The notes under the pieces: model-generated
Databases searched by the model: none
The model's input: only the letters and a program-made list of their open reading frames with translations
What the model was told of the DNA's origin: nothing
Shown: positions 47,792-62,040 of the stretch, in pieces
Layout: the number at the start of each line of letters is the position of its first letter
Numbering within the stretch: the stretch's first letter is position 1
NCBI RefSeq assembly: GCF_040802235.1
Contig: NC_133174.1
Location: forward strand, 87,504,647 to 87,568,646
Length of the DNA: 64,000 nt
Direction of reading: 5' to 3'
Source: Manis javanica
Taxonomy: Eukaryota > Chordata > Mammalia > Pholidota > Manidae
Position numbers and translations under genes: made by a program

Positions 47792-48220
47792 GTACTAAGA
47801 AGACAAAAATAAAGCAGGGAAAGGAATATGAAGTCTATCAGGGTGGAACAAGTGAAAAACTGAAATAGCATGCTCTCCAGAGACTCAGTGTAAGAGTGGC
47901 ATATGAGGAAACATCCGGAAGTGAGGAAAAAGCCCAGCAATTCTTTTGGGAAGAGCTTTCCAGGAAGAGGAATCACGTTATGACATATTTCTAAAGATAA
48001 TTCCTTGCTCGTCCAAAATTTAAGGACCTTAACTGAGATAAACAAAGGTATTTAATTAGCATATAGTATGATGTTCCCCTACACCTACAGTGATCCAGAT
48101 CTGCCCAAACTACTCCCAGAGCAATCATCATCCCTTAAAATTTGTATCAAAAGGAATCATCCTCCCACCCCAGCCCCCCAACAGCCATACAGACAAGACA
48201 AGCACTATGACTCTATCTGC

Positions 48221-48758
48221 TAAAGGGGAGCAGAATATGCTATCCCAAAATGTGTCTTCTTGGCATAAGGATTATACTGAGCTGATTATTTTTAAGCAGC
48301 AGCAGACATGGGAGAAGCTCTGAAAACTAAGTAGAAGTCACCCCTTTGTGAGGGACATTTATGTTTACAAGGAAAATCTCCACTTGTAAAGGTGTTTCCC
48401 TCTCAGTTGCAGAAAGAGGGAGATGACCAAATCTTTAGAAACTCTTATCAATGGAGGAGGCACTGGCTTAAATCTGTGTAACAACCCTACCCTTGTTTAC
48501 TGTGCTTTTCCCAGTAACCTTCCACACCTGGCTCCCCATCCCCAGCATCTTTTGTCTTTTAACTGGAGATGGTATCTAAGGTGGTAACTTGAGGCATTTT
48601 GGGGAGTTACTCAGTTTTCCTGGGCATCTCCCATACATACAAGAGGCATATATGTTATTAAACTTCTGTTCACTTTTTCCGGGTTAATCTATCCTATAAT
48701 AATAGGGGCTCTGAGCCAAGAACCCAGCAGGGTAGAAGGAAAATTTTTTTCCCCTACA
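48221..48758 (+). mobile_element. Solitary LTR, family B, copy 4
   Basis: It starts 'taaaggggagcagaatatgc' and ends CCCCTACA. The flanking tetramers are CTGC and CTGT (one mismatch). It is nearly the same length as copy 1 (14289-14824). Confidence 0.75.
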
Positions 48759-48759
48759 C

Positions 48760-51140
48760 TGTCACTCCATATTAGCTATTAGTTTTCAGGTAGCATTTTT
48801 CAGTCTTTGATTTACTCTGTCACCTATAGGCTATGTGCTGTAGACAGCTGTCAATTAGACAAAAACTAATCTACCACTTGTCCCAAGATGGAGTAAGTAT
48901 ACAGGCTAACAGACTTGTCTTCTCTGACAAGTACTAATTAACATCAGGCCAGAAAGCACCCACCCCCACCCCCATCTAATGCAAGAGAATTCAGTGGACC
49001 CCTCAAACACAACTTGACAAAATACTCAATTGTGTGGTGATAGCTTAGTCGTTAACACAAACTAATAATTGTACATAGGCTCCTATGTATTCTCTGCTAA
49101 ACCAGTTGTCAACATGCTGAAAAGTGTACACATAAGAAAAATGTCAAGTATTTATCACAGACGGGCACTGTAACCAATGATATGTGCATAGAGCAGTAAA
49201 GAGCAAGTATTCCTTACTCCTCCATGGTTCCCAAAAAAGCTTCAGGATCAAAGATTTAGCCAATTGTGGGGTTTTTCCAGAAAAAAAAAAGTACCACTTC
49301 TAGTTTGTATTATTTTTCACCAATAAATATGTGGGTGTAATAATCTGGAACAAAATTTTTAAACTGTTGATTGCACTCACCACCAACCAGAGAAATTCCA
49401 TTTCTAATTATCTCATGGTAATCAAATGTGAAATCACTAGATTAAATGAAAAGGAGAATACACATTTAACTACTAGGTAAATTTAGCAATGTACAATCAA
49501 ATCCCACATAATTAACCTAAGAGTAGAAAATTAAATCATGTAGCTTGTCCAAGAGCACAGAAGAGCCCCTGACAACTAGAACACAACTAGAGGAAACACC
49601 GAAGTCCTGGTTAACTGGGCCAAGCATACATGGTAAGCCTTTGTCCCTACCATATGATACTATGTTTTGCTTTCAGGTAGTGAAACTAAAATCCTAACCT
49701 AGAACTGCTTCTCTCATGAACAGCACTGCACAGGTATAAACTGTATTGCTTCAAACCTATGTCATGTCTCAAAAGGTGCCATGTTGTCTGCTCAAAGGCA
49801 CTGAAATAAGATGAAAACACAAATATATTCCAAGTCACGTAGTTGCAAAGGGATGAAATCAAACCACTACTGCACTAGTCTGTGGATTAATGTTGCCTTT
49901 TGCTGTCAATTCCAGCAAACACTACATCAAATTTGTAGCTAGGGCTGATTCTTGTTGTAATGTTCACTCTCCCATTTTTGTCTCCAGAAAGCCTATTCCA
50001 CAGTTTATGAAGCTGAATAGACAAGAATTATGCATAACCTCAGGAAAGCTAAAGGGCATCACATTCACTGGTATGGGTCAGTGGTCAAATAGTTAATTAT
50101 TTTCTCACAGTGAAGAACAATTTTTCCATTTGAAGATTTTCACTCTATATATAGTAGGTTTGGGGGATGTGGAGTTCTATGCATCAGTCAGTTAAAAGAA
50201 AAAGGAACTGTTACAATCAACCTCGTGAAAGCAGGCATTGCAAAGGCTTATTACATTATTTTTAATATTTCTAAAATTCCATGAAAGAACAGATACAGTT
50301 CAGTTAAGAACAAATTCAAAATCCTAGGAGTATGAATCATTAAACATGCATACAGAACACCCAGACAGACCCTCAAAACATTAGGATTAAAGAGAAGAGG
50401 CTATGATTTCTACAGAGAAATGTAAAAATCAAAAATACTGTCTTTCATCTGAAGTATAGACTACCAGAAGCATAAGCTTAAGGGGTTTTTAAGCAGCATA
50501 AATCAGTCAGGCAGACTACAACAAACTGACCTACCTGTCAGGACCAAAGCAGAAGGTACTGCTGAGGTCTAAGGGGGAAAGGCGGGAGACGTGCAGGGCC
50601 AGAGGCATACCGCAGCAATTTCACTGTTCCCCAGCTGGGCTGCAGTGCAGGATGGAGCTCAGGGAAATGGGGAAACATAATTGTTGCTCGTCCCACTTAA
50701 GTTCTAAGAAGTAGCCAAATAGTTCTCTTCTTACCACTATGCCTGGCTCCCAGCCTGTAAGGAATGCCATGGTCTGTAACAATATTCTCTGATTAAATCC
50801 CCCTTTCCCCTCCACAAATAGTCCAAGTTGCCTCTCACAGAGGCTGAATAGATCTTCTAGAAACTTAGGGCCCAGTTATAAATCTAAAAAAAGTTAAAAA
50901 TTTTTTAAATATCTGATTCCTGCAAAGGGTTTGTGTGGTGGTTCCTGCTGTTTCTGGCAATGATGGTTCAAGTAAATCCTGTAGCCAAGAGATTTTGCTA
51001 CCTTCCCACTAGGGGGAGCTACAGGAACAAGATTGAAAATGCCAGCTGTGGTTCACTGATAAACCTATCTTTCCAATTTGCTTCTAATAGGCAATGGTCA
51101 GCATTATGTTGGAGTCCCACAGATACATTCCAAGTAATTC
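48760..51140. other. No recognised feature
   Basis: No ORF, RNA gene or identifiable repeat could be supported here. Confidence 0.4.
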
Positions 51141-51149
51141 TAACCAATA

Positions 51150-51350
51150 GACTTTGAGCAACTACTATGGGTATAGCCCATGGCTAGATAAAGTGAGGGA
51201 CAAAGAGAAAAATGACACAGAAACCTGCTCTCAAGTGGCTTATAAATTAGTGGTTGATGGGGATGGTGGGGGAGCTGCATGAGGATAATATGCTTAGAAC
51301 CACCTGTATTAGAGCATCCAGTGTGATAAATGACACAACAAATGTGAAAA
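51150..51350 (+). repeat. Ancient mammalian interspersed repeat
   Basis: 'gaaacctgctctcaagtggc' and 'catccagtgtgataaatgac' follow the same ancient pattern as 47095-47225. Confidence 0.45.
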
Positions 51351-51684
51351 CAAAATGATACTCTATGGATAGGCAGGATAAATCATACTTGGGTAGGGAG
51401 AAAAACAGAAACTGGAAAAGGTATGAGTATCTCAGCACTGTGACTGCTGGGAAGCATGCCAGTGCTTAATGTAGTGGCCTCGGGGACAAGAAATTACTCA
51501 GGAGTTTGGGACCTACTTTTGCTGGGTGGTTTCTGAATGTCCAAAACCAGGAGCAGATGGTCTCTGCCAACTGTAGAAAGCTTTTATATGCCAGGTACCT
51601 GACTCCAATGGATGCTTTGGGAGGCCCACTGCCCCACCCAGAGGTGGTCCTCTAAGACCATGACTTACATGACTGTGATGGTTA

Positions 51685-52040
51685 ATTTCATGCCAATTTG
51701 GAGGATGTTTTTGGATGAGATTAACATTTAAATCAGTGAATTCTGAGTAAATTGTCCTCCATGACCAGAGAGGGCCTCATGAATCAGTTGAAGGCCTGAA
51801 CAAAACAAAAGACCAGCCTCCCTGAGCAAGAGGGGATTCTCCAGATTGCCTTTGGACTTTTTCTGCATCATCAGCTCTCCTGGATGAAGAGTCTGCCAGC
51901 CCACACTGTAGAATTTAGACCTGCCAGCCTCCATAAGCATGTGAGCCAATACCTTACAGTAAACCTTTATACACACACACACACACACACACACACTCTT
52001 ACCCTTTTGGTTGTTTCTCTGGAGAACCCTGGCTAATTAT
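51685..52040 (+). repeat. Old interspersed repeat, same family as 10320-10985
   Basis: It begins 'tgtgatggttaatttcatgc', contains 'ggatgagattaacatttaaa' and ends 'tctctggagaaccctggcta'. A CA microsatellite at 51971-51996 lies where the family has a simple-repeat stretch. It is in the opposite orientation to the copy at 10320. Confidence 0.7.
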
Positions 52041-52279
52041 AATGAGTCTTTAGCATGCAGCATGCAGCTCAGATTTGTGTATAAGAGTAATATATGATGA
52101 TAAAAGTCCGGTAACTACAATGTTTCTTATCATATGTGGCTCTCACTAAAACACCAACCAAACAAATGATCAGCTTTTCCTGATCATTTTCCAACTGTGA
52201 GAAGTTCAGTTCCTAAGGGTATAAAAGTGGAACAGGAGCAAGAACTTTCACCTATGGTGAACTTGGGGAGTTAGACAAA

Positions 52280-52430
52280 CTTGAGTTCCCATCATAGTTC
52301 AACTATGTTCTAGCTATCTGGATTTAGGAAGGTTTCTCTGAGGTTTAATTTACACATCTGTAACATGAGACTATTAATACCTATAGCACATAAATAAGAT
52401 AATGTACATGAAGTATTTACGTATAGAAAG
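52280..52430 (+). repeat. MIR fragment
   Basis: 'ttcaactatgttctagctat' and 'atttacacatctgtaacatg' in MIR order. Confidence 0.6.
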
Positions 52431-53124
52431 CATCCTCCAACTTTTTTTAATTGCCCATATAGCCACCTACATTCTACAATTTACATTTTCTTACACTGTT
52501 ACATATGCATACCCATATATCCATCTTACTTTTAGTAGTTATAATCCAAGGCAAATAACTATAAAACTCCCGCTATCCCCAAATGTTAGGGAAAGTTTCC
52601 TAAGAGCCCAGTTGATTCAGTTTTCCAAGAATGGGAGAGTGTATCTTGAGCCACAAGTCAGGCACATTGCCCATCTGCTGTCTCACTGCAGAGAGCAAAG
52701 TCAGAGCCTTCATCTACCCTTCCTGAAACCTTCCAAGGAAGGTATATATCATGTAAAAGCATACATGTCCTCATTACTATAATAAAAATACTTTTTCATG
52801 AGAAAAGCTTACATTTCCCACTGCTTTTCCTAGATACATAAAAAAATAAATGCAGTAAGTAAATTCACTAAATTGAGACATTTTGTGGCTTACATTCATT
52901 TCTGTGGCTATCTAAGGGAATCTGTATATTGAGTTCAGAGGAGATCAAGACATGAAAGGAACTTATGTGGTGATGGTGATGGTGGATGTGACTCTGGAGC
53001 CAGATAGCTGTGATTACCACTGCCTTATTTAGGACTTCATTTGGGTTTCTTCTTACTTTCTCATTTCCCTGGACAGCGAGGTCCTACTCCTTCCCTCAAG
53101 TGCCTACACTGTGTTCTACTTTTC

Positions 53125-53300
53125 TGGACAATGTTTCTCAAAGTTTGGCATATACACATATACATTAGAATCTCCTGGGCTCCAAAGTTCCAGGGCTCCA
53201 ACTCAAATCTACTGAAACTGAATCATGAAGCTATACTTAGAAGGAACCACTCACATGCTTCTACTGTACCCTAAAGTTTGATAATCACTACTCTAGAGCA
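53125..53300 (+). mobile_element. MER5A-like hAT DNA transposon
   Basis: It starts 'tttctcaaagtttggcatat' and includes 'ttagaatctcctgggctcca', 'aaatctactgaaactgaatc' and the end 'gtttgataatcactactcta'. This is the MER5A arrangement with inverted-repeat ends. Confidence 0.75.
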
Positions 53301-55970
53301 GAGGTGGATGTTCCATGAGGGCAATGAAGCTTCAGGGCTCCCAACTTGCCTGAATCCCTTCCAAGACCCTTTACCTAATTTTTATTGGTAAATGTTTCTT
53401 GTTTTTTCTTAAAGAGCCCTCCTCTAAACCGTGTAAGTTCAGGTCCCACAATACCTGGATGCATCCCTGCTCTGGACCCTACTTTCAAAGACAGTCAAAC
53501 CCAAATAATTTAAATTATTAGATGGTAAGAAACCTTATCACATACCCCCTGCATGGGGTATTTGCATTTTAGTAAAGATCTTTTGAGAGACTGAAATTTT
53601 CAAGAGCCAAAGGAATAAATTCCCCAACGGAGGAAATGCTGCTACTGTGCCGAGCACTGGAAGGAATAGGTATAGCACCTTATCAACAACTCAAATCAAA
53701 CTGGGTTTGCAGCATATCTTTGGCCTTCTTGTGAGGGTGGCCACAGACCCCCAGATAAGGGAACCTGTTCAAAGAAAGTTCATTAACACTGAGCTTTTTG
53801 TACTTGCTAGCTCTTCTTCCACTCTGTAAAATACTAAGAAAACAATGTGGAGAGATACTTAACAAAATGATACTCTCAGCAGGTAAGGTTGCCTGCAGTT
53901 AACTATGATTTCCTTAGAAAGGGAAAGTAGAAGCCATATCCAGCAGTGTAAATTCACTGGATGAGAGGGTGACCTGTGATCTAAACAGATGTCTCAGCAC
54001 CCTAACGCATACTGACACTAACTCGGACAACTAAACATTCCAGTTCACAAGTTAAACTCTTAATTAAGAGGAATTTTGTCCTTGAAAGGTAACTAGAGAG
54101 AAGAAAAGAAGACTGTGACATTTGTAAATTCTCATATGGAAAAGTGCCTCCAGACCTTCTGGTGTGAGTGATGTAAATAGGACTTTCAAGCAGTACGTTT
54201 CAATGTAAACAGATTTGTCTCTGTGCTAGAAAAATACAATCACTGAGAGATATTTGAGTACAAAGAAGAACATTTTGGGAAATTAAAATAATGTTTTGTG
54301 GTACTTCAAGGAAAGGATCTAATTTGAATCTGAGAAGCGAATTTTATTGGAAACTCACCACTATTAATAAGGCTTTGCTTGAAATTAGATTTGGGTTTCT
54401 ATTTACACTAATACAGAGGAGGCCATGATGTCAAGGGCGGCCAAAGTGTGTCTCCTTTTCAACTGTGGCCGCCATCCTAGTTCCCTATTATCTGAAATTT
54501 ACTGAAACGGTGCAAAATCCAACCATCTCAGTTTTAGTATATTATATTGATGTGCCGTATCACCTCACAGACCTTAATAAATAAAATTAAATTATTTTTG
54601 CTCTGCTCATTTCAAAGCAAATCCACTTCTCCACATTCAAAAGTAACATGACTGTACTGCTACTGGAACTTATGTTTTAAATCTTATTTCTATTAAGGCA
54701 GCATTCTCCAAATTATGTTCCGTGGAACTGTGCTCTGTGTTAATGATCAAATAAGTCTGGAAAAGAAGGCATAGCCTATCCCCATCTAGAAGAGTTCACA
54801 TTTGACATTATCATAGGAAATATTATGATAAGTTATGCAGTGTAGAAATCGATTTAACATAGGCCTTCATGCTCTAACGTCCCACTTATACTCACCTCTT
54901 TAGGTTTGCCCTTTGACATTCAGATGGTTTGATATTCATCTATTGGCACAATATATCACAGTTGTGGGAGAGAAATGGTCCTCATTCCTAATCCAGCCCT
55001 GTGGAACTCAGCTGAACCATTCTCAGCTTCCCAGAAAAGAAGGATCAGAGTAGTGATTGCGAATTTACAAAGAATCCCCTGATGTCCAACATCACACATC
55101 CACATGACCACTAGATGCAGATGTTTGAACAGCCTGTAGCTAGAAAACAGATTGTTTTTCTGTGAGAAAGAAAACCCATAGGAGAGGGTTTAAGAAAAGG
55201 TAAACTGTTTAATTTGTATTAGAAAAATTATATAAAATGTAGGTTTGAGAATTGGGGATCAGGAGATGGATTTTCCAGTCCAAACACCTATTATCCTGCT
55301 TCCTCTGATATAATCAAACCAATGTTATGGCTTTCACTTATAAAAAGGAGACCAAACTAACCTTCTAGGTTCTAATCAAAGTTGAGAAGTATACTTTGGG
55401 AAAGCAAATGGAAAACATTTCACCATAAGCCAATTAGACCTTTGCTATTCATTAAAAACAAACAACAAATCTGGATCAATTTCAAAAGTAGATGAATAAA
55501 AAGCAGTATCATACTGGCTCCTGCTTCTACCCCCTCCTTTCCAAACTCAACTCTTGAACATTTGTCCCAGCAATCCTGCCATTGACTCTACCTTGGGATT
55601 TGTTTGTACTTTTCTCAGTGTTTAAACTCCAACTGATCATCCACATAATTTTACTTGGATCTCTAACCCTGCTTTTTCAACTCCTTTTCTCTTGGGGAAG
55701 AAATGCCCTGCTTTAGCTCAAAACACACAGTACCTAACCTTCATCATTTCCCATTTATTGGTGACCATCTGGGCCAGCCTTCCCATACCCACCTACCACA
55801 ACAAACATCAAAAACAGGAGGGTGGTCAATAATACTGTTTCATACTACTGCCATTTTAGTTAACAGACGACCTAAAATTACACAGTCAGATTTGCAGGCA
55901 GAGTCCAGTAAACTACTCTGGAAATTAAATTAGCAAAAGCAAAGAGGTTCATTTAGCCTTGTCAAGCTCT
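53301..55970. other. No recognised feature
   Basis: Unassigned, AT-rich. A short 'ccaaattatgttccgtggaa' near 54710 hints at another hAT fossil but is too short to call. Confidence 0.4.
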
Positions 55971-55975
55971 AAACC

Positions 55976-56290
55976 AGCAGTTCCCAATCTGAGTACCATA
56001 GATACTAATCAGTTCTTACAACGAGTTTGTCAACCCACATGTGCACTACTCTGCTTATGGTTAACAACATGTGCTAATATCTTTTAATATATGCAGAAGT
56101 TTTTATAGTTATTAACAAAAGGCAAACTCCTTAAAATAATCCTGAATTAAAAGAAGCTATATGACACTGTAACAGAAAAAGAGAACATGGTAGCTATTTT
56201 CTTGGAGGCAAATGTGAAGGAGGCAGAATTATTTTGACATGTACATGAAATCTTGATCCTTAAAAAATGAGGAGTCACTGCTCTAATCCG
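55976..56290 (+). mobile_element. Possible nonautonomous hAT element
   Basis: The left end 'agcagttcccaatctgagta' and right end 'gaggagtcactgctctaa' form imperfect inverted repeats 0.3 kb apart, as in MER/Charlie-type elements. Confidence 0.4.
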
Positions 56291-57835
56291 TTGAGATGGC
56301 AAAGTTCAACTATTTAACAAATGCATCATTTGATAGACTTGTATATTATGCACAATGTGATAAAATGTACTTTAGTCTTAGTATAATGAAAAAGATGAGA
56401 AATGAAATGTAATTTTTTTCTCAAGAAACTGAGGACATAAGTGCCTATGTAATATATGATAAAAATTGTTTAAAAGCCTTCTATAATTGCATAACCAAAA
56501 ATCACTTCAAAGAATGAATGTATTCAAGTTGCTATGACAACTCAAATGCTAAGTTGCAATTTAGGCTGAATCAATAGATTTTCTAATTAATACCTTCCAA
56601 ATATTATTTATCCCTATAAACATCATTCATAGGTAACTACTCACTTTCTACTGTTAGTGTTTTTGAGAACTTAATCTTTTCTGATTGTTTCCAAAGGCTT
56701 TCTCATTAATTTAGTCTCCTATGATTTATTATACATTTCTTTCTTGGCATAAAGCCAACCACAACTGCAATGATGGGTTCTTGTATACAAACCTATAAAT
56801 CTCTGATTCCAGATTTCTATTTCAAGCCCTGTCCTTTCTTTTATGAGCCTGGCTTTCTTTAATGAAAAACTAAAAGGAAAAGGGAAAAAAAAGTCCTGAA
56901 TCTACATGATAAATAAACAAGGAAATTTTAAAAAATACAGAAATGAGAAAATGCAAAAGAATAGAGAAACTGCCAGAAGAATAAATTACAGTAAGTGGAA
57001 GATCTTTTGACTTGACAATCACACACATATACAATTCAATAGTGGTAAGGAGGAAAGGCCATAAAATGAAAGAATCTTGCATATGAGAGGGATTTTTAAA
57101 GTATGCATATAAAACATATTGTGGTTACCACTGTAATTCATACTATGCATGAGGGTTAAAGAGTGAAGCATAGCTTTCTACAACTTACATTTATTATACC
57201 TGAAAACAAATCTCTGAATATATTTCATCACAACACACTTTAGACTCAACATGAAAACCCTAGCTTCATAAAAAAGCAATATATAACAGGTACTCCACTA
57301 GAAGGCAGTCCAGTTATTTTTCTCCTAGCTCTGTGTTTTCCTTCCTGCTAAACCTTTTTTGTTAAAGAGAATTCAGGCCAAAAATATAGTTTATGAAGAA
57401 AGGAAGCCAACTGGTTTTGTAAGCTATAAAGGTTAAAATACTTCTATGAAACTTTCCCCCTAGAAGCTTTCTAAGCAACACTTTTCTCCAAAATTTTATG
57501 ACAGCTGGTACAGCATGAAACCATATGCCTTTTTATATCTCCTAAATAAAAATGACTAATTTGACTTATTAGCACTGATTCTCTGGAGACAGTGCTAAGA
57601 GTTCCTGCAGATTTATCTGGTTCTTATTATATTTTAACTATGTCTGCTTTTACACCAGAAACAATTATACTAGCCATCTGTCTGCAAATATTTGTGAAGA
57701 AAATTACAAACTATACCTTTATGGACTTCTGATATCTTTTTAAAACTCAGCATTTGGGGTGATTCACATCACAAAACTCTTCAAGAGTTATATGGTATTA
57801 CCTGTTAGAGACAGAAGATGAAATCTGCATTGTGG
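56291..57835. other. No recognised feature
   Basis: AT-rich unassigned DNA. Confidence 0.4.
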
Positions 57836-57839
57836 ATTT

Positions 57840-58020
57840 CAAATAATAGAATCACCAAATATTAGAGCTAGGACCCTCAGAGACCTGTACTGTCCAACCC
57901 TCTTATTTCAAAGCTAAAAACCTGACACCCAAAGAGGTTAAGCAACGTGGTCATGGTCACAGTGCTGTTTTTTAATAGAGGCAAAACTAGAAGCCAAGTT
58001 TTCTGACAACCTGTCTAGTG
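57840..58020 (+). repeat. Ancient mammalian repeat
   Basis: 'tattagagctaggaccctca', 'gtccaaccctcttatttcaa' and 'caaagaggttaagcaacgtg' follow a well-known ancient repeat pattern. The class is not certain. Confidence 0.5.
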
Positions 58021-58679
58021 TTGTAATCCCACCTTCCCATTGGGAGCCTCTCCTCTCTCAAGAGACCCAGCCGTGGAACTACAGCTGATGATGCCCAGAA
58101 GGGTCTAAGGACGGAGCTACCAGAAGCAGGGCAATTCTATGACTGGGTGTCCCAGTGAATTCTACCTAGAGGGAGGACAAGCCAGATGAGGTTAAAGCTA
58201 CAATTGGTTAAATGAGTAAATTAAGTGGTTAAATTTCATTTTAGCTGAGACAGGGAGGCCTTTGGTGTTGTGTGGATTGCAGAGTAAGCTTGTTTTCTTC
58301 TCCTCCCATTATACTCTCAGTGTGACCTTTTCTGGTGTTGGCATTCTAGAATAAGGCCTAGTTGTTAGTGATAGTCCATCTTAAAGTAGCATGTGTGAGA
58401 CCATGTTGTGAGACCTGTTCTTGGATATCAGAAATGCCTTTTTTTCTTTCCCACTATGGATTCAGTGCATGGGGCAGAACAGATCTATGATTCCTATGTA
58501 CCAATCTTGCCTAGCCCTCAAATGGAATGCCTGAGTCATCATAAAGAAAACTTGGAAATCCTCTTTTACAAAGTCAAACAATCAGATCAAAGCAGTACAA
58601 AGCAGAATTTACTATCTATTAGTGACACAGTAACTGTAAATTAGAAAGCAAGATGAATTTGACACCTAAAAGAATTAAG

Positions 58680-58780
58680 TTTGAGTCCGGGCACTGCTTC
58701 TTAATAGCTATGTGACTTGATAGGTATGTGACTCTGACACTCTCAAAGCCACAAGGATTAAATAATATAATGTAATTTGT
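58680..58780 (+). repeat. MIR core fragment
   Basis: 'gtttgagtccgggcactgct' with 'agctatgtgacttgatag' is the MIR core. Confidence 0.6.
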
Positions 58781-61090
58781 CTCAAGAGACTCACAAGTGG
58801 GCCATCCCAAACTGCTGTCTCTTTGCCAGTTTTTCAGTCCTAAGGGGCACTTACCTTTGCAAACCTTCCTGGCTATAACCAGGAAGCATTTACCACCACA
58901 GATAGCTCATGGGCCCTGATCATTTTTTTGGTCCAACTTGACTTTAAACAGCATAGTTAGATTAACTCTTTAAGACATGCTGAAATTTTACCTTTACTTC
59001 AGGTTCACACTGAAAGAATCCTGTCAAAATCAAAAGAATGACTGATAAGGAAAAAATTACTTGGTGGGGAGAATGATATGAATAAAAGATAAGACTGGAA
59101 TTAGCAATTGTGTATAGAAAAGTCAAAGGATAAAATGTTCAAACTTACTGAGCTAATTCTGAAATATGGGTCCTACAGAAAAATGAATTTTAATAGCATC
59201 AACAGATGAAACAGTTGAAACTTATCATTAAAGTCAACACTTTAAAATGTCTTTGACCTATAAAAAGCTCTTTCTGACTAGTTCTCTGACCTGATAGAAT
59301 TAGCAGGAAAAGAAAAACAGTAATGGTCACTGAAGTAGGTAACATGGAGACAAAAAGTATGTTTCAAGTTCCAAGAATTCTAAAATCTCTTCTACTGAAG
59401 GTTATGGAGAAGCCTCCAGCCAGAAAACAGGAAGGAAATGTCATTTCTGGCAAAAATTACTTATAACAAAGGAGCCAGTCACTAACCTCTCAAACTGCCT
59501 TTGGTCATTTGGCCACCTTAAGGCTTAGAGGAAATTTGAAAGTTTCACAAATATCTCTCGACATTTTCACTTAGTGGCATCTTGTTTACCTTCCTAATAC
59601 GATCACAAGGTTCCCAATAAATAGCACTGGGGTCTTCTCCAGGGACTTAACTATTAAACCTCAGTTTTCCGTCCACGCATTTGAGGGAGTAGCTCAGATA
59701 TGTTAACACAAAATACCAATCTCCTGTGAGAAATTCTTTGCTAGCATTACAACTCTAAGTTCCCAAGATACACACATCAATATAACAGAAGCATGGACCT
59801 GGAACAGAGTTTGAGAGAAATTCCATCAAAGTAGGTAACTGGAGCTGCCCTGTAAGGAGCATCCTGACTCTCACATTGTTTGACTTAATAACTACTTCAG
59901 TGGAATGGAAAGCAGGAGAACAAAGAAATGTCAAGAAAAATACAATGTCAAGAGCCTCATTAGCTCACTTTGCTAGAATTCAGTGTTAGTGACCCCTAGA
60001 GCACAGGGTCATATAGATATGTGACTTGTTTCCTGGGCTAGTTGGCTATGAAATACCTTCCCTATGACTCTGCCTAGTCCTCTCACAAATCCCTATTATT
60101 GGTCATGGGAGAAACAGCATTGGTGAATCAGTAAAATAAATCCCCACTGGAAAGAATATGGTAGAAATCTGCATTATCCAGCTCAGTATCAGGTATTTTA
60201 CTAAAAACTGTCCCTCAGATGAAAGAAACAGAATACAAAATATAGTACTTGCCCATCTTATCCCCATGTCCATGGCACAGAGCCAAGAGACTTTCATGGT
60301 CATCGAAGCCATGGCAGTTCTGCTCCCACCAATTGAGTTATATGTTTACTAAGAACCAGTTGTGATTATTCATAAGCTTGCTGATGACACCTTTCCTTTA
60401 TATATTACATAAAATGGTGATGGCTAAGTATAAGCACAAAGAGAAAAAAAATGATTCACTTCCATGAAAATTAAATTTTAACAATAAAGACAATTATAAA
60501 AAAAATAAAAAGAAGTCGAATTACTTGTGGATGAAACAACCATTAAGTATTGGTTGGGAACTGGAGCTGGAGAGAAGGACTCTACTACACCTAAATTTCA
60601 TAGCAAGTGTTTTTAAATTGGCCTTCTACTTCAAAGACACCTGAACTGGAAATCAAAGAGGATGCATTATGTTGTGCTTTCAGAAAAATACAAAACCAGT
60701 AGTGTGCTGGAGCCAGCTTGTACTAGCGCACAAGAGCCAATTATCAAGTTTTCGGGAATTTGTTGAGCTGTTGTTGAACACTGCCATGTTAATAATTAAA
60801 TGATACAAACTTAAAATTAAGTTGTATTTTAAAACAAACTTACTAACTCCTGAAGACTCATGAGTTTGTAAATATTTTACATTTTACAATTATCTACACT
60901 CTTAAGGTTATTTATATTCATTCTCTCGCTAGTGGAAATATAGTGCAATGGTGCTGTTCCATGTCTTCCCAATTCCACATTTAGTGTCAAGTCATAACTT
61001 AAAAGTGGCCACGGTGGGAGTATTTACACCATGGAAATCATCAAACAAATGTCATAATCAGGGCTACTTTTTTCCACAAAGTTAGTTGTT
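58781..61090. other. No recognised feature
   Basis: No supported gene or repeat. Several ORFs of about 65 codons lack any recognisable motif. Confidence 0.4.
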
Positions 61091-61099
61091 AAACATTTA

Positions 61100-61990
61100 T
61101 CATCTACCACTAAACAAAAGCAATATTGAGTAAATGGGACCACATTCAAAGAAAAATCCTTCACCATACAGCAAAAGGCTGGCAAATGAACACACATGTA
61201 TTTATAAGTTTTAGCTTAAAATGAAATGCTACTATATACATATATACATGTATATTTACATATGTATACATATATATTTTATTATCATCTAATTTTTTTC
61301 AATTGATCTACAACTATTGTTCCAGAGTCACATTAGGGCTTCTACTACAGACTAAAAAAGTGGGACGCATTTTTATAACTTTCTAGAAAGTAGTTTGGCA
61401 ACATTTACTGAAATATTTGAAAACTCATACCTCTTCACTCAGAAACTTCACTTCTATTACTTTATCTTAAGAAAATGATAAATTACACAGTCAAATATGT
61501 ACCAAAATGTTCATGTATTGTTTAAAATAACAGTACACACATACATAAATAAACAACCTAAATGTGCAACAGTAGGGAAATGGTTAGATACATTATAATA
61601 CATCTAGCTAAGACATGATATAACAAGTAAAATCACATTTTCAAAGAATATTTAATGAGTAGGAAGAAATTCACCAAATATTAATAGTTGTTATCACTGA
61701 GTGGTGGGACTTAAATTGATTCAATGTTTTATACAAGGAATGCCCATGCATTATTAAAATGTTAGAAAATAGAGACAAATAAAAATAAGACAATAATCAT
61801 CCGTAATTCCACAAAACAAAAATAACTATTTTAAATCATTTGCTGTTTTTCCTTGCAGATTTTTTTACCTTATATGCACATACACACACACCTTGGCATT
61901 ATAGGGTACATGTTATTTGGTAACTATTTTCTTATACTAAAGCTTAAGATATTTCTGGATAATTTTTACCTTACTTCCTATTTATAATTT
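61100..61990 (+). mobile_element. Old L1M (L1ME-type) 3' end
   Basis: 'tttggcaacatttactgaaa', 'acctaaatgtgcaacagtag', 'ggaaatggttagatacatta' and then 'aataactattttaaatcatt' follow the ORF2 end and 3'UTR of old L1s. An AT microsatellite at 61231-61280 is embedded. No ORF is left. Confidence 0.7.
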
Positions 61991-62040
61991 TCTGTATTTT
62001 CCAATTTAAAAAAAATAACTAGCATACAGCTGTTTATCTC